64,000 bases of DNA. It comes from Mediterranea sp. An20 (GTDB lineage Bacteria > Bacteroidota > Bacteroidia > Bacteroidales > Bacteroidaceae). The notes under the pieces were generated by a model, which searched no databases, was not told the DNA's origin, and worked only from the letters and a program-made list of their open reading frames with translations. The translations under genes were made by a program, and so were the position numbers. This document shows positions 42,958-50,934 of this stretch, piece by piece (within the stretch, counting starts at the first letter, position 1; the number at the start of each line of letters is the position of its first letter). The DNA lies in assembly GCF_002160055.1 (NCBI RefSeq), contig NZ_NFJV01000016.1:1-64000 (forward strand), written 5' to 3'.

Positions 42958-45240
42958 ATGAAACTGAAAAATATTGTTGTGCTTTCGGTGATAGTGGTGT
43001 TGCTGATTTCCATCTTGCAACAGATATATTTCGGCTACGCCATGGGAACGATTCGGGCAAAGACGGAAACGACTCTGAATGCCTGCTTCAAAAAGGCGTT
43101 TGACCGTACAGTAGATGATCAGGTCAATAATCTTTCTTTGCCTGAAGGCACGATGACACACATTATTTATATGCCTGTCAACCCGGGTGAAACACCGGAA
43201 GAGGAGGATTTCAGCTTTTACACATCGCAGCAGACAGCTGCCATCCTGCAGGAAGTATACGATACGGAAATCCCCTTGGATACCTTACTGATGAATTTGG
43301 AGAGAGATTTGCGTAGTGACGGTGTGGATGGTAAAGTATATCTCCGTATATCCGACGTTCAAGCCGACACGATACTGCAAATGCTGCCTGCGTATCCCAG
43401 ACAAGGCTTTCTTGACATGGAGTTTGTCTCTGATAAGGCTTATTTAAATAAGGATAAAGGCATTGTTGTAGAAGGACAAGTTATATTCTCGCTCAGGCAG
43501 GGCAACCTGTTCAGTCGGCAATTCTGGGCCACTGTGGTTATCAGGTGTCTCAGTGTCTTGATTATTATTGGCTTCTTTTTGCGCGTCCGTAGCCTGCAGC
43601 GACAGCAGATTAACATCGCTTGTCAACGGGCAGAGTTTTATAGGCAAGCCAAAGAGCTGGAAGCGCCGATATGCCAGGTAAAATCAGATATGGTCTCTGC
43701 CCGTTGGATGCCGGTTTACGAAATGGTCAAGAAGCTGTTAGCTTCCGTTGAAACCACCTTGACACATGCCAAACAAGAAAATGTCCGTATCAACAAACGC
43801 CGTGTTTTCAGACCGTTGCTTTGGTCGGGCATGGCTATTTGCGGCATCTTTCTGCTGACAGTTCTTTGGGGATTTTTTTTCTATGCAGAACGCTGGCATG
43901 AGGTATTGCATCAGACGCAAGTAGCTTTTGAAGAAGCTTTCGTGTCGGAAAGTCGACAGCGGTATGACCGACTGCACCAACAGCTGTCGGCACAGGGCAG
44001 ACCTACCAGTAGGCTGACCGGAAGTACGGCTTATCCGGCTATGCAGCTGGATTCGCTACTTGGCATTTATTGGTTTGAAAACGATTCGGTCGGCAATCCG
44101 CAGGGACCGCACATACACACGGGCTATGCTTATGTCAAGCAAGGTGGTCTGTATATGAATGAGAATGCCCGTGTACGCAGGGCTTATACCAATCAGTATT
44201 ATTTTGTCAGCATGGGAGAGCCTTACATTCCTCTTGACCGCCAGTGTATGGACTCTCTTTTCAAAGTCCGTCTGCACAGAGAAAAACTGCCTGCCGGGCA
44301 TCTTCATTTCTTTCACTCGGATGGTGACAGCCTTTCTTCCCATTGGAGCAGCATTGTTACGCCGTCGGTCAGCACCCGCAACGACCGTACGGAATGGATG
44401 CAGGGTGTGGTACCGTTCTCTTTGTCCTACGTAGTCGGCACAGACTGGTATCTTTTTCTGTCTCTTGGGCTGATGTTCTTCTTTACTGTTTTCTGTATCT
44501 ATATCCAGTGGCGCATTGCCCGTCGGCAGCGGCAGCTGGAGCAGTTCCGCCGTGATTTTACCTATGCCATGATTCATGATATGAAGTCGCCTTTCCGGTC
44601 TGTGCTGATGGGTGCCCAGATCATGGCGAGTGGCCGGATAGACCCTGCTTCGGAGAAAGCCAGCCGCCTGCTTACAGCCATGAACGACGAGTGCGACCAT
44701 CTGCTGTCACTTTCCGCCCGCGTGGTTATGCTGACACAATTAGAACGTGGCGAACTTCAGTTGCATCAGACAGATATTGCGCTTCGTCCCTTGTTGGAGG
44801 ACCTTGCCGCCAAGTTCAGTCTGAAAGCCACCAAACCCGTGACCTTTTCCATAGATTGTCCTACCGATTTCCATATTACGGCCGATGCCTTCTGTATGCG
44901 CGAAGTGCTTTCCAATCTGGTAGACAATGCCTTGAAATATTCACGCGAATCCGTACATATCTGTCTTTCTGCTGTCCGGACGAATGGAAATGTATATCTG
45001 AGCGTGCGTGATAATGGCATCGGTATCTCTCCGCGCGACCGCCGGCGCATCTTCGGCAAATTTGAACGCGTGGTTTCAGGCAGTCGTGCTACGGGAGCTT
45101 CCGGCTTCGGATTGGGGCTGAACTTCGTGTGGCAGGTCGTGCGTGCACATGGCGGCACCGTATCGGTACTGAGTGACGGGCGAAGTTACAGCGAGTTTCG
45201 GATAGAATTATCATCTCATCAGGCATCGGTGGCATCCTGA
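42958..45240 (+). CDS. Two-component sensor histidine kinase without adjacent regulator
   Basis: A 760-residue membrane kinase. Helices near 5-23, 188-206, about 288-308 and about 500-520 give a multi-pass sensor part with two extracytoplasmic segments of about 160 and 190 residues. The kinase core starts near 530: H-box FTYAMIHDMKSPFRSVLMG, N-box EVLSNLVDNALKYSRES, then VRDNGIGISPRDRRRIFGKF and GFGLGLNFVWQVVRAHGG. The H-box has Asp after His (IHDMKSP), as in many Bacteroidetes kinases. No response regulator lies next to it, although kinases of this type usually have one directly downstream. Confidence 0.9.
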   Translation: MKLKNIVVLSVIVVLLISILQQIYFGYAMGTIRAKTETTLNACFKKAFDRTVDDQVNNLSLPEGTMTHIIYMPVNPGETPEEEDFSFYTSQQTAAILQEVYDTEIPLDTLLMNLERDLRSDGVDGKVYLRISDVQADTILQMLPAYPRQGFLDMEFVSDKAYLNKDKGIVVEGQVIFSLRQGNLFSRQFWATVVIRCLSVLIIIGFFLRVRSLQRQQINIACQRAEFYRQAKELEAPICQVKSDMVSARWMPVYEMVKKLLASVETTLTHAKQENVRINKRRVFRPLLWSGMAICGIFLLTVLWGFFFYAERWHEVLHQTQVAFEEAFVSESRQRYDRLHQQLSAQGRPTSRLTGSTAYPAMQLDSLLGIYWFENDSVGNPQGPHIHTGYAYVKQGGLYMNENARVRRAYTNQYYFVSMGEPYIPLDRQCMDSLFKVRLHREKLPAGHLHFFHSDGDSLSSHWSSIVTPSVSTRNDRTEWMQGVVPFSLSYVVGTDWYLFLSLGLMFFFTVFCIYIQWRIARRQRQLEQFRRDFTYAMIHDMKSPFRSVLMGAQIMASGRIDPASEKASRLLTAMNDECDHLLSLSARVVMLTQLERGELQLHQTDIALRPLLEDLAAKFSLKATKPVTFSIDCPTDFHITADAFCMREVLSNLVDNALKYSRESVHICLSAVRTNGNVYLSVRDNGIGISPRDRRRIFGKFERVVSGSRATGASGFGLGLNFVWQVVRAHGGTVSVLSDGRSYSEFRIELSSHQASVAS

Positions 45241-45457
45241 CAATGTGGTTTCCTTTGTGAAAGGCTTATCAATGTTTCTCTTATATAAGAGGTATCCATG
45301 TCGGGCGTAGATAGTTTGAACCGCTTCAATATCTTTGAACGAATTGAATCGCTTACCTCTTGTTTGCCAAGTGTATTCTGCCGACTTGCCCCAGGTGAAT
45401 TTTGTGAAGATTACACAGATTAACATTGTTTCTTGTGGGGGCTGTCTTTAAAAAGCT

Positions 45458-45465
45458 TATCTTTG
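45458..45465 (+). promoter_or_regulatory. -7 box of the two-gene small operon
   Basis: TATCTTTG, 29 bp before the ATG at 45494; a TTG lies 22 nt upstream (45433-45435). The transcript should start near 45472. Confidence 0.5.
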
Positions 45466-45493
45466 CTGTATATAACTATAAATGATTATTAAA

Positions 45494-45838
45494 ATGAAAA
45501 CGTATTCCATACAAGCAAATCCGAGTGGTACTCGCAACATTGTAGTATCCGAGGAGAATTTGGCAACTATTGAGAAATACGGATTGTTCCGTCATCTGAT
45601 AGACAGCAACGGTATTGTAGATGAGGTTGTGTTGGATAAATTGAAATTGAATACTCGTTCGCTTATCGCATCGCAGGAAGAGAACTGCAAGGATTTGCTG
45701 GACTTGTGTATTGACGTGATTTACCATGCTAACATGAAGGCTTTTGGGCTGCAACAACTTGTTAAACTTTATCTGCAGTGGCTTTCTGAGCCAGATACAG
45801 ACGACGAGGAGGAGGAAGAAAGCTATGAAGACCGTTGA
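45494..45838 (+). CDS. Small protein of unknown function (114 residues)
   Basis: A cytoplasmic-looking protein of 114 residues (118 if the ATG at 45482 is used). The N-terminal half has short strands (MKTYSIQANPSGTRNIVVSEE), the middle is helical (CKDLLDLCIDVIYHANMKAF), and the C-terminus is very acidic (SEPDTDDEEEEESYEDR). No family is recognised. Its last 14 bp overlap the start of the next gene, so the two products are probably made together and may act as a pair. Confidence 0.6.
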   Translation: MKTYSIQANPSGTRNIVVSEENLATIEKYGLFRHLIDSNGIVDEVVLDKLKLNTRSLIASQEENCKDLLDLCIDVIYHANMKAFGLQQLVKLYLQWLSEPDTDDEEEEESYEDR

Positions 45839-46040
45839 TACCGTTTGCCAACAATGGCCGTATAGTCCGCTTATTCCGGCTGTACAAGCTATCTGTGAGG
45901 CTGCGAAAGGCGAGCAGGTGGAGATTATACTGAATGACGCTTCGGCTTTCAATGACTTGAAAGAATTCCTGGCTGAACAGAAAATCGGTTTCAGGGAGAT
46001 TTATGATGAGGAAAAAATGATTTTGCAGTTTATCCGTTGA
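45825..46040 (+). CDS. Small protein, possibly TusA-like fold (71 residues)
   Basis: Starts at the ATG at 45825, inside the end of the preceding gene. The pattern WPYSPLIPAVQAICEAA, then GEQVEIILNDASAFNDLKEF and a C-terminal strand, matches the strand-helix-strand-helix-strands order of TusA/SirA proteins and their length (about 75). The TusA Cys-Pro motif at the start of helix 1 is replaced by SPLIP; a Cys occurs a few residues earlier (DTVCQQWP). So it would not act as a standard sulfur carrier. The fold call is a tentative reading of pattern only. A bidirectional terminator follows. Confidence 0.5.
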   Translation: MKTVDTVCQQWPYSPLIPAVQAICEAAKGEQVEIILNDASAFNDLKEFLAEQKIGFREIYDEEKMILQFIR

Positions 46041-46080
46041 GGGTGGGAGGTGCCTGTAAGGCACAAAGCCGGAAAAAACG

Positions 46081-46133
46081 AATCGGGTGGTGCGGTTTAC
46101 TTGCTTGAAGTTGTCCGCATCACCCGATTTTTA
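46081..46133. terminator. Bidirectional terminator
   Basis: AATCGGGTGGTGCGG (46081-46095) pairs with CCGCATCACCCGATT (46115-46129), 14 of 15 pairs, with TTTTTA on the right and, read leftward, GTTTTTTCC on the - strand. It separates the small operon from the convergent NagB-like gene. Confidence 0.85.
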
Positions 46134-46192
46134 TGAGTAAGATGTCCGGCAGCAGTCAGGCAGTGTCCTGCCTGCTGCTGCCTGGGTGACAA

Positions 46193-48184
46193 TTACAAGG
46201 GAATGTATTCTACGAATGCTTCCATAGCTTCATAAGAAGCAAGTCCCAACTGGTCATACAAGATAGCTGTGCCCCGGTTGCGGTCTTCGCTTCGTTGCCA
46301 GAACAAGCGTTCGTCATTGCCTAAGAAAGGTGCGCTTTCCATCTGGCTCTGGTGTTTCAGGATAGCATTACGTTTAGCTCGCAGTTCTTCCGGGCTGATG
46401 GGTACCGCCATTTCTATGTTCTCGATTTCCCATTCTGCCCATGCGCCGCGGTACATCCAGATACGGCAGTCTTTCAGCCATTCAGCACCTTCTTCTTTCT
46501 CCAGGTCGATGGCAGCAAATACCGCATCTGTGCAGACACGGTGCGTGCCGTGTGGGTCGGCCAAATCGCCAGCCACGAATATCTGATGGGGTTGAACTTC
46601 GCGCAACAAGTTGCGGATGATTTCTACGTCAGCCTCTCCCAACGGATTCTTCTGAATCTTGCCGGTTTCATAGAACGGAAGGTCGAGGAAGTGACAGTGA
46701 TCCAAAGGAATGTTGTTGTATGTGCAGGCAGTACGCGCTTCGCCGCGGCGAATCAGTCCTTTGATAGTCAGTATGTCGCGTGTATCCATGTCTCCGTCTT
46801 TCTTTTCGCGGAGGTATTTGCGTATTTCGGCATATTTCTGGTTAATCACTTCGTCGCCGCTGTTATTGAACAGTTGGTTGAAGCCATTGATAAAGTGCAG
46901 GAAGCGCACCACCTCTTCATCGCCCACGGCTATATTGCCGGATGTTTCGTAAGCAATATGCACATCGTGCTTCTGCTCTACCAGTCGACGGATGGTACCA
47001 CCCATGGAGATGACATCATCGTCGGGATGAGGAGAAAATACAATGATGCGCTTGGGGTATGGTTTGGCACGTTCTGGCCGATAGGTGTCGTCGGCATTCG
47101 GTTTTCCACCTGGCCAGCCGGTAATGGTATGCTGCAGGTCGTTGAAGATTTTGATATTTACATTGTATGCAGAACCGTAAAGAGCCAGCAACTCACTCAA
47201 TCCGTTTTCGTTGTAATCTTTGTTGGTCAGTTTTAAGATAGGTTTGCCCGTCAGTTGGCACAGCCAGACGATGGCGCTACGGATGAGCTTGTCGTTCCAC
47301 TCGCACGATGTAACCAGCCACGGACGCTGTATGCGTGTGAGGTTGGATGCAGCCGAGAGGTCGATAACCACATGGGTGTTGTTGTGTGTTTGTAAGAAGG
47401 AGGCAGGCAGTGTGTCTGTCACCGGTCCTTCCACACAAGCTTTTATTTGCGAGGCTTTTTCTTCTCCCCAAGCTATCAGATAGACTTTCTTGGCCGAGAG
47501 AATAGTGGATACGCCCATCGTGATGGCACTGATGGGGGTATTGTCTAAGGTTCCGAATATTTTCGAGGCTTCGTTTCGTGAAGCATTGTCCATCAGGATA
47601 AGTCGCGTTGTGGAATTCATGCGCGAACCGGGTTCATTGAATCCGATGTTGCCTACACGTCCTATGCCTACAAGGGCAAAGTCCAGTCCGCCGAAACTTT
47701 CGATACGTTGTTCATACAAGCGGCAGTAGTCAAAGATGGCGTCTTTGGCTATGGTACTGTCTGGGCTGAAGATATTCTGTTTGTCGATGTCCACATGATC
47801 CAGCAGCATTTCCTTCAATGCGTTGAGGTTGCTGGTAGCGGCATCGGGTGCCAGCGGATAGTATTCATATAAATTGAATATGATTACGTTGCGGAAGCTG
47901 AGTCCTTCTTCCCGATGGATTCGTACAAGGTCAGCATAGACATTGCGCGGAGAGTTTCCACCTGCCAAGGCCAAGACACAGAAACGACCTGCTTTTTGCT
48001 TTTCGCGGATGAGTTGGGCGATTTCCAGTGCTATCTGGTTGGCGCCTTCTTCCGGCGTTTCATAAATGTCCGTGGGTATCTTTTCCAAACGGGTAAGTAC
48101 TGAGCGCTCGAACGCATTTTCAGGCCGGTAGTATCTGGGAGATACCCGGTTGAGTGTAATTTGGGAACTTAAGTTGGTCTTCAT
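46193..48184 (-). CDS. NagB-like (inactive-looking) and PIG-L deacetylase fusion protein
   Basis: A 663-residue two-domain protein. Residues 30-290 have the glucosamine-6-phosphate deaminase fold, but the catalytic residues of E. coli NagB are replaced. The D72 position (MDEY) is Y106 in NLYEY, and D141 and H143 (NDGH) are V177 and N179 in GIGRVGNIGFNEP. Only the Glu of FNEP remains. Residues 375-600 are a PIG-L/LmbE deacetylase with an intact metal motif SPHPDDDVISMGG near 384-396 and DPHGTHRV further on. So the deacetylase is likely active on an N-acetylglucosamine-type substrate, and the N-terminal half may only bind sugar phosphate. Automatic annotation as nagB would be misleading. Confidence 0.85.
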   Translation of the reverse strand: MKTNLSSQITLNRVSPRYYRPENAFERSVLTRLEKIPTDIYETPEEGANQIALEIAQLIREKQKAGRFCVLALAGGNSPRNVYADLVRIHREEGLSFRNVIIFNLYEYYPLAPDAATSNLNALKEMLLDHVDIDKQNIFSPDSTIAKDAIFDYCRLYEQRIESFGGLDFALVGIGRVGNIGFNEPGSRMNSTTRLILMDNASRNEASKIFGTLDNTPISAITMGVSTILSAKKVYLIAWGEEKASQIKACVEGPVTDTLPASFLQTHNNTHVVIDLSAASNLTRIQRPWLVTSCEWNDKLIRSAIVWLCQLTGKPILKLTNKDYNENGLSELLALYGSAYNVNIKIFNDLQHTITGWPGGKPNADDTYRPERAKPYPKRIIVFSPHPDDDVISMGGTIRRLVEQKHDVHIAYETSGNIAVGDEEVVRFLHFINGFNQLFNNSGDEVINQKYAEIRKYLREKKDGDMDTRDILTIKGLIRRGEARTACTYNNIPLDHCHFLDLPFYETGKIQKNPLGEADVEIIRNLLREVQPHQIFVAGDLADPHGTHRVCTDAVFAAIDLEKEEGAEWLKDCRIWMYRGAWAEWEIENIEMAVPISPEELRAKRNAILKHQSQMESAPFLGNDERLFWQRSEDRNRGTAILYDQLGLASYEAMEAFVEYIPL

Positions 48185-48390
48185 AATGAAAGGTATTAAT
48201 TAATAAATTGATAAGATTATTTCCCCTGTACAAATTTAGCGACTTTCCCGTCAAAGTGTATGCTGTAAGCCGGGTATTTTTTCTTAAAACTTCAAAAAGA
48301 GGAGGAAAGGAGTCGGAGAGGGGATACCGGGGACAGCTTTCTTGAGGTTTCCCATTACGGCCAGAGGGGTTACTGAGTGAAACATTGCCA

Positions 48391-48410
48391 TGTCAGGCAA
48401 CCGCCTGACA
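48391..48410. repeat. 8-bp perfect inverted repeat
   Basis: TGTCAGGC and GCCTGACA around AACC. In reverse orientation it occupies the position, after the GATTATCA box of copy F, where copy D also has a hairpin. Confidence 0.6.
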
Positions 48411-48505
48411 TCTGTTGTATATCCTATGTGATAATCAGTAGGTTGCTTCTTGGCGATAAGAAGTCTGCTGCTTATAGCTTAGCAGTTCGCTTCTTATTGC
48501 TTGGA
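48391..48505 (-). repeat. Dispersed 22-bp-unit intergenic repeat, copy F (reverse)
   Basis: Three contiguous 22-bp units at 48440-48505. Read on the - strand their cores are TCCAAGCAATAAGAAG, GCTAAGCTATAAGCAG and TCTTATCGCCAAGAAG. Next is the box CTGATTATCA (48430-48439), then an 8-bp hairpin (48391-48410). On the far side, GAAAAGGTCGAATCACTC (about 48567-48584) resembles the terminal motif and runs through the PBP1C stop codon at 48579. The rest of the 394-bp gap shows no gene. Confidence 0.7.
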
Positions 48506-48578
48506 TGTCTGGGTAAAAAGGCTTGTTGTTGGAACCGCCGTCTGACAGATATTTCTGTAGCATCGTGAAAAGGTCGAA

Positions 48579-50927
48579 TCACTCCCTTGAGCGGATATAG
48601 AAGGTGACAGAGGTGCTGTTGCCTTCTCCGTCTACGGCTGTCAGCGTATGCTTTCCTTCGGTGGGCTGAAGCGAAATCTGGTGGAAATCGGTTGTCTGGG
48701 TCAGGTAGGTTTGGTCAAGATGCCAGAATACAGTGGTGCCTGGATGCCTGTGTGCCAGTTCTGCGGTCAGGAAGCCTAAACTGCCGTCCAGCAGGTGTGG
48801 CAGGGTAATATGTGCATTCATGGTGGGATAGATGAACTGCAAAGTCGGATAGTTGTCTTCACCGGAATCGGATACGAAAGGAGGGAGCGGTTTGTACTCC
48901 GGGTGATGTTTCGTATAGAACCATTCCCATACAGGGGGCAACGAAAACCAGGAAGTATCTATGGCGGGAACGTTGGAGAGACTGTTTTCATATACGCGGT
49001 GTCTGCGGTCGGCAGTAAGCAAGACCGGATGGTGGTAAGGGCAGACTTCTGTCCTTCTTCCGGCTGGCAGAATCTGCATGGTGTCTGTCTCCTGGCAAAA
49101 GCGACTTTTCAAATGTCCGGACTGGCGACAGATTTCGGCATCTGTCAATGCGCCGGACGGATAGGGGAACCATTGTGAAGCTGCAGGAAGCAGGTTGAGC
49201 ACATCAAATAAAACCGGTCCTGCGGTGCGGGCTCCTACCAGCCCGGGCTTGCCTTCGCCCGTAGCATTGCCTACCCATACGCCTACGGCATATCGGGGAG
49301 TAACTCCTACGGCCCAGGCATCGCGGAAACCATAGCTGGTGCCTGTCTTCCAGGCTACCGGACGTATGGAAGGTATCGATTTCCAGTCGATTTCTTCCGG
49401 GCGGTTGACCTCAGTAAGCGCGTTGAATATTTGCCATACGCCACCTGCCTGAAATGGTCCGCGGGAATTTCCGGTCTGCATGGAGGGATTTTTCAATAAA
49501 CTGCACGAAGAGGGGGGGAGGTTTAAAAGTGTGCGTCCCATTTGCACGTAAGCGCAGGTTACATCCCATAGCGTGGCTTCTGCTCCACCCAATATAAGTG
49601 ACAGACCGTAGTGGGAAGCAGGCTTGTCGAGGGTATGTATGCCGACTTCGTGCAGGAAATTGTAGAATTTAGGTACGCCGTATTCTCTGAGCAGATTAAC
49701 TGCCGGGATATTGAGCGAGCGGGCTAATGCCTCATCGGCCGGTACAGCGCCTTCAAACTGTCGGTTGAAATTTTGAGGAGTAAAGCCGTTGATATTGACG
49801 GGAATATCCGGCAGCAATGTATGAGGCAGTATCAATCCTTCCTGAAGAGCTGCATAATAGAGAAAAGGTTTCAGAATGCTTCCCGTGCTGCGTGGCGCGA
49901 AGATTATATCTACCTGATTGCCACTGTTGGTTCCTCCATAGCCAGTGTTTCCTACATAGGCTACCGGTTGGCTGGTGTGTAAGTCGATGACTATGATAGC
50001 CAAATTCCGGATGTCGTTTTGCTGAAACTCACGGCTTCGGCGTTCGGCCAGGTTCTCTATCTGAATTTGCAAGGACTTATCTATAGACGAAACGGAACGC
50101 AGTCCGGGACGCTGTGTGCTGAGACGGTTTACCAAGTGTGGCGCTATGGATGGTAAGGGTTTGGGGGCAACGGGCAAAGGCTCGTCCAAAGCCAGTTCAT
50201 AGGCCGAGGAAGTGAGGTATCCCTGTTGCAGCAGCATTTTCAATACGCGGTTACGTTTGCGCAGCAAGGCTTCCTGACCTTTGCCCGGATGTATGTCCGA
50301 TGGTGCATTGGGGAGTACAGCCAGTGTGGCAGCTTCTGCCCATGACAATTCAGAGGCCGGGTGAGAGAAATAACGCCACGATGCAGCTTCCAGTCCGACT
50401 ACGTTTCCTCCAAACGGAGCGTGTGAGGCGTACAGGGCAAGTATCTCTTGTTTGGAATAGCGCAGTTCCAACCGGGTGGCCATGATGATTTCTATCAGTT
50501 TCTCATGCCAGGTGCGTGGGCGGTTTCTGGAAAGCCGGATGGTTTGCATAGTCAGTGTGCTGCCGCCGCTTATAATCCGGTGATGCTTCAGATTCTGCCA
50601 GGCGGCACGCAGAATGGACAACGGATTGACTCCGGGGTGATAATAGAAATACTGGTCTTCGAAAGCAAGAAGGCAGCGGGTGAATTTTTCGGGCACGCTG
50701 TCGCACGGAGGAAAGCGCCATTGTCCGTCTGCGGCGATACGCGCTCCCAGCAATTCTTCGTGACAGTCAGTTACAACTGTAGAGTATGGGACCTGGAACA
50801 GAGTACGGGGCAGACAACAGGCGTAGGCAGTCAGCACCATTACCAAACTTGCTAACCCGACTTTCTGGAAAAGAGAAAGTCGGGTTAAGCTTGGGTATAT
50901 CCTCTGTAGTTGTGTGCGTATCGACAT
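48579..50927 (-). CDS. pbpC: Penicillin-binding protein 1C
   Basis: Bifunctional glycosyltransferase-transpeptidase of 782 residues, anchored by one helix near residues 18-38. The transglycosylase motif AFEDQYFYYHPG holds the catalytic Glu; GGSTLTMQTIRLS and RKRNRVL follow. The transpeptidase has STGSILKPF (Ser nucleophile, Lys), SLN in ARSLNIPA, and KTGTSYGFRDAW. The C-terminal 90 residues form the beta-sandwich typical of PBP1C (VTFYIRSRE at the end). The start is the ATG at 50927, 7 bp after the stop of the alpha-2-macroglobulin gene, a pairing seen in many Gram-negatives. Its stop overlaps the end motif of repeat copy F. Confidence 0.93.
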   Translation of the reverse strand: MSIRTQLQRIYPSLTRLSLFQKVGLASLVMVLTAYACCLPRTLFQVPYSTVVTDCHEELLGARIAADGQWRFPPCDSVPEKFTRCLLAFEDQYFYYHPGVNPLSILRAAWQNLKHHRIISGGSTLTMQTIRLSRNRPRTWHEKLIEIIMATRLELRYSKQEILALYASHAPFGGNVVGLEAASWRYFSHPASELSWAEAATLAVLPNAPSDIHPGKGQEALLRKRNRVLKMLLQQGYLTSSAYELALDEPLPVAPKPLPSIAPHLVNRLSTQRPGLRSVSSIDKSLQIQIENLAERRSREFQQNDIRNLAIIVIDLHTSQPVAYVGNTGYGGTNSGNQVDIIFAPRSTGSILKPFLYYAALQEGLILPHTLLPDIPVNINGFTPQNFNRQFEGAVPADEALARSLNIPAVNLLREYGVPKFYNFLHEVGIHTLDKPASHYGLSLILGGAEATLWDVTCAYVQMGRTLLNLPPSSCSLLKNPSMQTGNSRGPFQAGGVWQIFNALTEVNRPEEIDWKSIPSIRPVAWKTGTSYGFRDAWAVGVTPRYAVGVWVGNATGEGKPGLVGARTAGPVLFDVLNLLPAASQWFPYPSGALTDAEICRQSGHLKSRFCQETDTMQILPAGRRTEVCPYHHPVLLTADRRHRVYENSLSNVPAIDTSWFSLPPVWEWFYTKHHPEYKPLPPFVSDSGEDNYPTLQFIYPTMNAHITLPHLLDGSLGFLTAELAHRHPGTTVFWHLDQTYLTQTTDFHQISLQPTEGKHTLTAVDGEGNSTSVTFYIRSRE

Positions 50928-50934
50928 GATGGGA

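Noticed and set aside
45211..45426. A 71-residue frame on the - strand after the orphan kinase
   Set aside because: It overlaps the kinase 3' end and the promoter region of the next operon, and shows no family, promoter or coherent start.
48185..48390. Hidden gene upstream of the NagB-like fusion
   Set aside because: No frame of useful length with protein-like composition; only the promoter side of the fusion gene and the edge of repeat copy F.
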